10,175 nucleotides of DNA from an uncultured Planctomycetaceae bacterium (lineage in GTDB: Bacteria; Planctomycetota; Planctomycetia; Planctomycetales; Planctomycetaceae), in NCBI GenBank assembly GCA_903921605.1, contig CAIXQV010000409.1:1-10175 (forward strand), written 5' to 3'. This document shows, piece after piece, positions 1-5,264 of the stretch. The position numbers and the translations under genes are program-made. Below the pieces are notes generated by a model. The model saw only the letters and a program-made list of their open reading frames with translations, did not search any database and was not told where the DNA came from. Position 1 is the first letter of the stretch, and every line of letters starts with the position of its first letter.

Positions 1-272
1 CCGGCCTTCAACGCAAAAATGCGGAACTGGTGCGGGTTACCGTCGACTGTCTGGACAGTGATGATCTCTTCATCGAAATCCATTACCTTCTTAATTCGAG
101 CAGAGTGCTGAATGAAGGTTGAGAATTGCTCGAAGAGAGAAATCTCGTTGCGGGTTTCCCTGATAATATAGACCGGAGCTGTCCCCTCAGACTGACCGAA
201 GCCCTGCGGCAGTCCGGTCAGTAAGCAGCTCAGAACAGTCAACGTGGCCGCAAAAAGTCGAATCGAAAGCAT
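1..272 (-). CDS. cpaC: CpaC/RcpA-like Tad secretin, N-terminal part (cut by window edge)
   Basis: The frame opens at ATG 272 and stays open to the left edge, giving 90 residues. AAGGGG (280-285 on the complement) lies 7 nt before the ATG and supports this start. Residues 1-26 form a signal peptide (MLSIRLF, then a hydrophobic core ending GLPQGFG). There is a Cys at residue 16, but VLSC is a poor lipobox. The next part contains SARIKKVMDFDEEIITVQTV and then HQFRIFALKAG. This matches the layout of the 'pilus formation protein N-terminal' domain of CpaC/RcpA secretins, where a short repeat of the type 'ri..v...d..i..v......i...a..aG' precedes the secretin pore. Family knowledge: the secretin multimer forms the outer-membrane channel for the Flp pilus. 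Position directly after cpaB on the same strand is the usual Tad gene order. The secretin domain itself lies outside the window, so the assignment rests on the N-domain and synteny. Confidence 0.72.
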   Translation of the reverse strand, partial: MLSIRLFAATLTVLSCLLTGLPQGFGQSEGTAPVYIIRETRNEISLFEQFSTFIQHSARIKKVMDFDEEIITVQTVDGNPHQFRIFALKA

Positions 273-421
273 CCCTGCACCCCTTAAACGCTGAAGAGCG
301 ACGTTCCGCCAAGCAGCGAAACGTCGCATCCCCAACTCATAACGCGCTCCGCGCGATCGCATCCCGATCGTTCCACATCCTGGTGTTTAACACCCGAATG
401 CCTCAATTCCGTTTGAGCCGA
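273..421 (-). promoter_or_regulatory. cpaB-cpaC spacer with three successive inverted repeats
   Basis: This 149-nt gap between two operon genes holds, in transcription order on the minus strand, CTCAA/TTGAG arms (402-406 and 413-417), the near-palindrome GGTGTT-T-AACACC (382-394), and a perfect 8-bp stem GCGACGTT/AACGTCGC (298-305 and 320-327) with a 14-nt loop. None is followed by a U-rich run on the minus strand, so I do not call a terminator. They could be mRNA-stabilising or processing hairpins, or operator half-sites for a separate cpaC promoter. No convincing -35/-10 pair was found. The hairpins are visible; any role is inference. Confidence 0.3.
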
Positions 422-1489
422 TCAGTTTGACTTCAACATGTCCCAGATGTTCCAGCTGCCCGAAGACGTGCCGGACTTATTCTCATCAGCATCCGCCAAT
501 CGAATGGTTTCCAGACGCCTTTTATCACCTTCATAAATCTCAATGGTCCAGGTATTCTCGTCACGAACAGCGACTGTCTCTGCGACTCGAACTGATCCAC
601 CCGGATCCATTGTCTGTTTCGTACCCATTTCCAGATCAAGAAGTTCACTGATTGACGCGGGCTCTTCGACAGGCTCTGTCTTCTCGGGGGCAGAAACAGT
701 TTCCAGTTCAGGCAGTATGTCTCCTGCATCTTCTGATTTCTGTCCGTTCCGAGCATCCATAACAGACGGAGCATTCAGGTTCGAACCCAGGAATGAGCTG
801 GTCAGAAACTCCTGAGAAATTTCTGCCTTACCCTTTACCCCGGCTCCGCCTCTGGCCCTCATCATTGTGGACAATGTGCCAATCTTTGCGGCCAGAATAA
901 CTGCTTTTCCCTGATCCGGCGTCACCAGCAGACTGATATTCTTGGCCTGACCTTCACCCTCCTTGTCGACACCATAAACTCGATCATCAACTGCGAAGAC
1001 TTCAACAAACTCCAGAACCGTAATAGTCTTCTGCAGGCTCTGTCCAATCTCTGACTGTTCAGTGAACGTCAGCAGCAGATCAATTTTGTTACCCGGCAAC
1101 AACATTCCACTGAAGGAAGTCGTTGCATCCACAGGAATTGGCACTGCTGCCATCCCTTCAGGAATACTGGCTTCAGCCCCGCGGCTTTCTGTCAGCTTGT
1201 TCTTCAGAATCCAGTCACCAGGCATAACAGGAACGTTAAGGAACCGCTCCTGAATGTCTTTAATATCCGTAATGGCCCCTTCCGGGACCGAAGTCACGGC
1301 GATCTCCACGAACTTAGTGTTCATCTCATCCAGCGGAGCCCCGGGACTGATGGCACTGATCGCGCTCAGGACCTGAACTGTCTCGACCGTTTCGACCGGC
1401 TTTTGACTGATCACCTTCTTGACGCCTAACATGGCGACAAGACCGCAGCCAACCGCAACGACGAGCAGAACTAACGATTGATTCTTCAT
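422..1489 (-). CDS. cpaB: Flp pilus assembly protein CpaB/RcpC
   Basis: This 355-residue inner-membrane-anchored periplasmic protein belongs to the Tad (Flp) pilus machine, where CpaB/RcpC is thought to work with the secretin. Residues 5-22 form an N-terminal membrane anchor (SLVLLVVAVGCGLVAMLG). A SAF-type domain follows at about 36-100, with the typical ISPGAPLDE and VPVMPGDWIL segments. The RcpC-type domain spans about 107-215 and has IPEGMAAVPIPVD, LLPGNKIDLLL and LLVTPDQGKAVILAAKIG. The C-terminus carries a Pro/Glu-rich linker and a final small segment with TWTIEIYEGDKRRLETI, so the protein is longer than typical proteobacterial CpaB. I chose ATG 1489 because AGGAG (complement of 1502-1506) precedes it and the hydrophobic anchor starts at once. 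A 21-residue extension to 1552 is open but polar and lacks a ribosome site. Its start overlaps the stop of the upstream candidate ORF by ATGA. Confidence 0.92.
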   Translation of the reverse strand: MKNQSLVLLVVAVGCGLVAMLGVKKVISQKPVETVETVQVLSAISAISPGAPLDEMNTKFVEIAVTSVPEGAITDIKDIQERFLNVPVMPGDWILKNKLTESRGAEASIPEGMAAVPIPVDATTSFSGMLLPGNKIDLLLTFTEQSEIGQSLQKTITVLEFVEVFAVDDRVYGVDKEGEGQAKNISLLVTPDQGKAVILAAKIGTLSTMMRARGGAGVKGKAEISQEFLTSSFLGSNLNAPSVMDARNGQKSEDAGDILPELETVSAPEKTEPVEEPASISELLDLEMGTKQTMDPGGSVRVAETVAVRDENTWTIEIYEGDKRRLETIRLADADENKSGTSSGSWNIWDMLKSN

Positions 1490-1815
1490 GATGGAGTCCG
1501 TCTCCTGGTTGACATCTTCAGCATCGAACCCGCATCTTTCAGCAGTAGCCACTTCTTTTCAGTCGCGGCCCGCAAAATCTGCAGATAGTTCAAATGCGGC
1601 GCAGTCAATCCACACCCCACCAGCATCATCATCGGCAGACAGGAAAACGCTGCTTCACCTAATGCTGACGGGATTGCTAATCTCTGCGATGTCCCGCAGT
1701 TCTCCGAATCACGGAGCTGCGAGTCTCCGACGACGAAACACTCGCTGTCGGCGATGACTTCAGGAATTCCCTGGAAGCCATCATTTTTCAAGTTGTATAC
1801 ATTGCCGACGCACAT
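1486..1815 (-). CDS. Candidate unknown protein, 109 aa, filling the cpaA-cpaB gap
   Basis: I do not recognise this protein. The frame runs from ATG 1815 to TGA 1486-1488. It begins 19 nt after the cpaA stop and ends in an ATGA overlap with the cpaB start, so it fills the whole gap between two operon genes, as a translationally coupled gene would. The product has five Cys (residues 2, 26, 40, 59, 68), one short hydrophobic stretch (about 58-70, SCLPMMMLVGCGL) and a basic tail (STRRRTPS). Against it: there is no Shine-Dalgarno sequence before the ATG, no family resemblance, and the second half shows no clear coding bias. A hairpin with 9-bp arms and a TT bulge (1696-1720) lies inside it. It may be only an open frame in a 345-nt spacer. 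A comparison across related Tad loci would decide. Confidence 0.35.
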   Translation of the reverse strand: MCVGNVYNLKNDGFQGIPEVIADSECFVVGDSQLRDSENCGTSQRLAIPSALGEAAFSCLPMMMLVGCGLTAPHLNYLQILRAATEKKWLLLKDAGSMLKMSTRRRTPS

Positions 1816-1834
1816 CGTGAATCGGCAGTTATTT

Positions 1835-2386
1835 CTACATCATGCCGTTGAAGACAAAGTAGCCAATTGTGCCGATGCAGATGGGAATGCCATAAGGCAG
1901 CAACATCATGCGAGGCTTACGTTCCGCGGCGATCTTTGAAAGTTCGTAAGGATTCTTGATGACCATCCATTCGCTAAGGATCAGCAGGAAGTTCTCATAG
2001 TGATGCTTCATGCTCTTGTCCCACAGGACCATGATGACGGCCATCACAGCTCCGACAACAACCGACACCGCAAAGGCGGCGAGAGTAATCTCCCAGCCCA
2101 GCCATGCTCCGATGCCAGCCATCAGCTTCACGTCGCCGGCCCCCATGCCACCTACAGCGTAAAGCGGCATCAGTGTCAAAAGACCGCAGCACATGCCGAG
2201 CATGCCGGCACCCAGTCCACCGAGACCACCAACGCAGGTTGAATAAACCAGACCGGCGAGAACCATCGGGAACGTGATCCAGTTCGGAACTTTCAGTTCA
2301 CGACCATCGATCCAGGCAGCGAGAATCAGAATTGCGGAGACGGCCTTGATATGCCAGTTCTGCAGAAGGTATTCAGAAAGTTCCAT
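1835..2386 (-). CDS. cpaA: Prepilin peptidase CpaA/TadV (A24 family)
   Basis: This 183-residue integral membrane aspartic protease removes the leader of Flp prepilins on the cytoplasmic face. The two catalytic aspartates of the A24 family are visible. Asp27 is in AAWIDGRELKVPNWITFP, which also has the family's PN pair, and Asp85 is in the GxGD motif GMGAGDVKLMAGIGAWLGW. Several hydrophobic segments surround them (about 12-25, 37-52, 58-80, 86-98, 101-121, 164-180). The C-terminal LLPYGIPICIGT is typical of CpaA-type enzymes. It has no N-terminal methyltransferase domain, as expected for the short Tad type. The start ATG 2386 has GGAG (complement of 2395-2398) 8 nt upstream. It sits downstream of both pilin genes, which are its likely substrates, and upstream of cpaB. 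Confidence 0.93.
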   Translation of the reverse strand: MELSEYLLQNWHIKAVSAILILAAWIDGRELKVPNWITFPMVLAGLVYSTCVGGLGGLGAGMLGMCCGLLTLMPLYAVGGMGAGDVKLMAGIGAWLGWEITLAAFAVSVVVGAVMAVIMVLWDKSMKHHYENFLLILSEWMVIKNPYELSKIAAERKPRMMLLPYGIPICIGTIGYFVFNGMM

Positions 2387-2425
2387 GTCAGTAACTCCGG
2401 AGCAAATTGCGGTTATGAGTTGAGT

Positions 2426-2447
2426 CAGAGCGAAGAGGATCGCTCTG
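2426..2447 (-). promoter_or_regulatory. Hairpin in the leader of cpaA
   Basis: A perfect 8-bp inverted repeat, CAGAGCGA/TCGCTCTG with a 6-nt loop, lies 40 nt before the cpaA start and just after the stop of the small membrane ORF. On the minus strand it is followed by ACTCAACTCAT rather than a U run. It is therefore more likely an mRNA-stability or attenuation hairpin than a full terminator. The structure is seen; the function is inference. Confidence 0.35.
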
Positions 2448-2470
2448 TTGGCCAGTCCGGGAGGTTCGAA

Positions 2471-2584
2471 CTAAGCACGAGCTGACGAGGTCAGCGTGAA
2501 TAACAAAAAGTAAACAGCCATCACGACAACGGCGGTGCCCTGAATCAGATCTTCAGGATTCAATTCGATCCAATATGGAATCAT
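2471..2584 (-). CDS. Small single-span membrane peptide, 37 aa, in Tad operon
   Basis: This short frame runs from ATG 2584 to TAG 2471-2473, between the second pilin and cpaA. The product begins MIPYWIELNPEDLIQG and continues into one hydrophobic segment (residues 17-31, TAVVVMAVYFLLFTL) ending SSARA, which looks like a real one-pass membrane peptide rather than random coding. It lacks a Flp-type Gly/Glu/Tyr cleavage motif, so it is not a third Flp pilin. No strong Shine-Dalgarno is visible before the ATG (only a weak AAAG), which lowers confidence. It is separated by 69 nt from the pilin stop and by 84 nt from the cpaA start. I do not recognise a family. It could be a small Tad accessory or minor membrane component. 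Confidence 0.5.
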   Translation of the reverse strand: MIPYWIELNPEDLIQGTAVVVMAVYFLLFTLTSSARA

Positions 2585-2653
2585 GGAACGACTTTCAGAA
2601 TCGGACAGGTATGAATCAGGACACCGGTTATCGAAACAAAACCAGGACAACGA

Positions 2654-2830
2654 CTATGACAAGGCCGTCTTGACCTTGTTGAACTTGGCGTTGGCATTGC
2701 TGCCAAGTGCTGTCACTGAGGCCAGGCACACGACGACGATCAGAGCCAGCATAACCGCGTACTCAACGGCGGTTGGGCCATCTTCAGAGACCAGGAAGTT
2801 ACGAACGCTCTTCAGGAATGAGTTCTTCAT
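2654..2830 (-). CDS. flp: Flp-type prepilin, second copy (58 aa)
   Basis: This is a type IVb pilin precursor of the Flp/Fap family. The short leader (MKNSFLKSVR, then NFLVSEDG) ends in Gly18, followed by PTAVEYAVMLAL. The cut would be after Gly18, with Glu at +5 and Tyr at +6 as in Flp pilins. The mature 40-residue chain is a hydrophobic alpha helix followed by GSNANAKFNKVKTALS. The start ATG 2830 has GAGGA (complement of 2839-2843) 8 nt upstream. It is a paralogue of the gene at 3132-3305: 34 of 40 mature residues are the same and most codon differences are synonymous, so the copies look old and under purifying selection. CpaA, encoded downstream, is the expected processing enzyme. Because a terminator lies between the two pilins, this copy needs read-through or its own promoter. 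Confidence 0.93.
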   Translation of the reverse strand: MKNSFLKSVRNFLVSEDGPTAVEYAVMLALIVVVCLASVTALGSNANAKFNKVKTALS

Positions 2831-3131
2831 TTCAAATGTCCTCAGGGCAAAGATGTGACAGCGAGTTGATATTGCAGGCGGGGAATACCCGCTTCTTCAA
2901 TAAAACCTAGGTCACACCCCAAGGACGTCAAGAACGACTTGAGGAATTTGCAGGATTCGTCCGCGTGGATCGTTTTTGGCAGCGTCTGTTGCTATGAGGA
3001 ATCATCGTGACGACTGGCCGTAAAACGAAGAAAGGGATGCGAATCACTGACTCGCATCCCTTCGCTGTTCGTCTTAAGCGAAGCGTACCCGAATGCCACA
3101 TCGCAGCATCCAACGCTCCGGCTGATTAAGC
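2831..3131. other. Spacer between the two pilin genes
   Basis: This 301-nt gap has no convincing gene. It holds the intrinsic terminator of the first pilin (3022-3062). A second 7-bp inverted repeat, CTTCGCT/AGCGAAG (3060-3066 and 3077-3083), touches the terminator stem by 3 nt. On the minus strand TTGACG (complement of 2925-2930) is a possible -35 element about 95 nt before the second pilin, but the best -10 at 16 nt spacing (TAGGTT) is poor, so a promoter here is only a possibility. Confidence 0.5.
3022..3062 (-). terminator. Intrinsic terminator after the first pilin gene
   Basis: A perfect 11-bp stem (AAGGGATGCGA at 3032-3042 with TCGCATCCCTT at 3052-3062) has a 9-nt loop. Read on the minus strand, it is followed by TTTCTTCGTTTTA. 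The stem sits about 70 nt beyond the stop of the pilin at 3132-3305 and before the second pilin. This has the shape of a rho-independent terminator and probably limits transcription of the downstream Tad genes relative to the first pilin. Confidence 0.8.
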
Positions 3132-3305
3132 TTATGACAGGTAGCTTGAGACCTTGTTGAACTTGGCGTTGGCGTTGCTGCCCACTGCTGATACAGCAGC
3201 CAGACACACGACAACGATCAAGGCCAGCATAACCGCGTATTCAACTGCGGTTGGGCCGTCTTCGGATACCAGGAACTTCTTTACGCTGTTTGCAAACTTC
3301 GTCAT
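3132..3305 (-). CDS. flp: Flp-type prepilin, first copy (57 aa), likely major pilin
   Basis: This Flp-family prepilin has leader MTKFANSVKKFLVSEDG (17 residues), then PTAVEYAVMLAL. Cleavage after Gly17 would give a 40-residue mature pilin with Glu+5 and Tyr+6. The hydrophobic helix is followed by GSNANAKFNKVSSYLS. The start ATG 3305 has a strong ribosome site (GAGGGG, complement of 3314-3319). It is first in the pilin block, has its own terminator 70 nt downstream and a leader rich in palindromes. By analogy with other Tad loci it is likely the abundant structural subunit (inference). It differs from the second copy mainly in the C-terminal tail (SSYLS against KTALS) and three residues in or just after the helix, and gains a Tyr and Ser residues there. 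Confidence 0.94.
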   Translation of the reverse strand: MTKFANSVKKFLVSEDGPTAVEYAVMLALIVVVCLAAVSAVGSNANAKFNKVSSYLS

Positions 3306-3343
3306 AGTAAAAACCCCTCACGTTGGAGCCCAGATCCGGGCAA

Positions 3344-3400
3344 GTGACGTCACGGCGGAGTGCTACCCGCCAACACATAAGTACTCTGCCACGCAGAGTT
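3344..3400 (-). promoter_or_regulatory. Palindrome-rich leader of the first pilin gene
   Basis: Three symmetric elements stand within 60 bp upstream of the pilin: the perfect 10-bp palindrome GTGACGTCAC (3344-3353), GGCGG/CCGCC arms (3354-3358 and 3367-3371), and the 17-bp inverted repeat ACTCTGC-CAC-GCAGAGT (3383-3399). A further near-palindrome AGTGAT-GA-ATCACT is at 3445-3458. A regulated promoter is expected here because GT39 ends at 3494 and the pilin begins at 3305, but I see no clear sigma-70 pair. On the minus strand TGGCAGAGTACTTATG resembles a sigma-54 -24 element but lacks the -12 GC. These elements are candidate operators or leader hairpins. Confidence 0.35.
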
Positions 3401-3493
3401 AACACTCAATTTAGTCAGCAGATGATTGTCCGCTGAGTCGTTGCAGTGATGAATCACTCACGACACGTAAACGTAGGTCGTGAATATTGTGTG

Positions 3494-5113
3494 TCAAAAA
3501 CTTTTCCGCGTGATTGAATTCCGCTTGCCTATCCGAACTCCCTTTTCAGGGACAGACGCATTGCTCGATATGGTGTCTTCCGTATTGCTGACAGCAATCG
3601 GAAGCCGATACTGCACAATGGTTTCGGCGATCTTGCTGACCGAGAAACTGACCGGGTACTTTAGTCCGGGCTGCTTCTGATCTGCATAAGGAACTACGTA
3701 GAATTCCGACTGTTCATTGAGCGTCTCCAGAGTCTGCATCCTGTATTCGGGATACCATTTCTCTATCCGTCGGCCAGCATCTCGCTGCACAATTCGTAAT
3801 GCGGAATCCTGCGACAGATCCGAATCATTAAAATTCGCCAGCCTATAACCTGTGGCAAGCTCGGGGTAGTGATGCTTCAGTGGCATCCACACGATTCGAT
3901 CTTCAAAGATGATCGTTGCGTCAGCAGGACAGTTGCGAAGCTGCTGTAGCAAACTGACCTGGTAACGCTGTTCGTCGTTCCACTGCTGGCCATAACAAAA
4001 TACCGCGTAGCTGAATCCTGCAAGGCTCAGCACTATCATGGTATGCTGTATTTTTCGATGTGTCTGATGCAGTAAAGTGGCATAGACAGGTGCAAGCCCG
4101 AAAACTCCGATAATGGCATATCTCGCCACCAGCGATGGCTGAAGGACCCAGGCGACTAACACGATGACGAGCGGCATCAAGGCCAGACTCGCGCAGGGCA
4201 AAAGCTCTGTTGATTTCTCCGGCAGTGATCGAAAAATCTTTTCCGCCATCGTTTTGCGAGTCAGCATTACTCCAGCAACCACTGCTGCCGAACAAAGCAG
4301 GATCTGCCAGGCGGGAAACATATAATTCAGGAATTGCAGGCTGTCTGAAACCGTGGCCGGTGAAATCCATGTGGGACGACTGATCGCGGCCTTTTGTCCA
4401 TACAGAAACGGAAGACAGGCACACACACCGGTGATCCCACTGGCCAGCATAACCAGGGCTCGTGCGTAACCCCGTTCATCACCATGCTGACGAATCACCA
4501 GCGGCAGAGCAACGAGCCCCAATGACAGGATTCCAAACCAATGACTCGTCGCCGTGAGCAGCGAGAGTCCGGCAATCAGCAGCCATTGCAGACGACGCTT
4601 TGCGCTGGATTCCGGATTCCACTGGAGCACGCAACAGAGCCAGACAACACAGGAACACCAGAATCCGTAGAACCGGATCTCCGTAGATTGATGGACAATC
4701 AGCGGGTGTGAAGCGGTCAACACCACCGAAGCAAGGCTGACTTTCCAGTCAAACAGACGAGCGAGGATCAGATAAAGTCCCGCCATCGCGGACAGCATCC
4801 ACACCGCCGACAGGATTCTCAGAAACTTTTCACTGTGCGGGCCGGCAACGCTACTGATCGCGCGAGTCACCAGGAACCATGATGGTGGATTGAAATCGGC
4901 TCCGTCGGCCAACGCCATCATGGCGTGTGAGGTGCTGTTGTCAGTGACAATCAACCACGAATGGATTTCATCCATCCAGAGTTTACGAGTCATCAACAGA
5001 GTGCCATTGCTCAATGCGGCCGTCGCAATCAGCAGAATGACCACCAGCCCCATGCCCCGCAGTCGAGCTTTGTATTGTTCCGCTTCCTGAAAGGCTTCTT
5101 CCGACTGTGGCAC
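3494..5113 (-). CDS. GT39-like membrane glycosyltransferase (GT-C fold)
   Basis: This 539-residue polytopic membrane protein resembles the ArnT/PMT_2 group (GT39-like, lipid-phosphate-sugar dependent). Visible hallmarks are a first membrane span at about 20-40, followed by an acidic pair in the first external loop, KLWMDEIHSW with Asp48-Glu49. There is a NPPSWF loop segment (75-80) and HQSTEIRFYG (141-150), which corresponds to the 'Q/S-E-x-R-x-Y' segment of this family. About ten further hydrophobic segments run to about residue 390, then a soluble C-terminal domain. Such enzymes transfer a sugar from a polyprenyl-phosphate donor to protein or lipid on the outer side of the inner membrane. 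The acceptor cannot be read from the sequence. The start is GTG 5113, chosen because GGAG (complement of 5122-5125) stands 8 nt before it. It lies 151 nt downstream of the TMTC-like gene and 188 nt upstream of the first pilin, all on one strand. Confidence 0.8.
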   Translation of the reverse strand: MPQSEEAFQEAEQYKARLRGMGLVVILLIATAALSNGTLLMTRKLWMDEIHSWLIVTDNSTSHAMMALADGADFNPPSWFLVTRAISSVAGPHSEKFLRILSAVWMLSAMAGLYLILARLFDWKVSLASVVLTASHPLIVHQSTEIRFYGFWCSCVVWLCCVLQWNPESSAKRRLQWLLIAGLSLLTATSHWFGILSLGLVALPLVIRQHGDERGYARALVMLASGITGVCACLPFLYGQKAAISRPTWISPATVSDSLQFLNYMFPAWQILLCSAAVVAGVMLTRKTMAEKIFRSLPEKSTELLPCASLALMPLVIVLVAWVLQPSLVARYAIIGVFGLAPVYATLLHQTHRKIQHTMIVLSLAGFSYAVFCYGQQWNDEQRYQVSLLQQLRNCPADATIIFEDRIVWMPLKHHYPELATGYRLANFNDSDLSQDSALRIVQRDAGRRIEKWYPEYRMQTLETLNEQSEFYVVPYADQKQPGLKYPVSFSVSKIAETIVQYRLPIAVSNTEDTISSNASVPEKGVRIGKRNSITRKSF

Positions 5114-5227
5114 GATGAGTTCTCCGATACAGAAAAGGCGCCGGATGAAAACCCGTATCCGCCTGCTATGCGTCTTCTATGGCTTCACTCCCCACGGGCG
5201 ACAATGTTCCCTGTGCAATGTTTTTCA

Positions 5228-5244
5228 TCGGCAGGATGTGCCGA
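5228..5244. repeat. Short inverted repeat after the TMTC-like gene
   Basis: TCGGCA-GGATG-TGCCGA forms a 6-bp stem with a 5-nt loop, 20 nt beyond the stop of the TMTC-like gene. On the minus strand it is followed by TGAAAAAC rather than U residues, so it is not an intrinsic terminator in that direction. It may be a processing or stability hairpin between two co-transcribed glycosyltransferase genes. Confidence 0.3.
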
Positions 5245-5264
5245 CAATCGGGACGTTGCTCTGC

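Noticed and set aside
1490..1552. N-terminal extension of CpaB to 1552
   Set aside because: It is polar, has no ribosome site, lies inside the upstream candidate ORF and would bury the membrane anchor; ATG 1489 has a Shine-Dalgarno sequence and starts at the anchor.
3376..3391. Sigma-54 promoter for the first pilin (TGGCAGAGTACTTATG on the minus strand)
   Set aside because: The -24 half fits, but the -12 GC pair is replaced by AT, so it is not called.
5228..5244. Terminator after the TMTC-like gene
   Set aside because: The hairpin is real but is followed by A residues rather than U on the transcribed strand.
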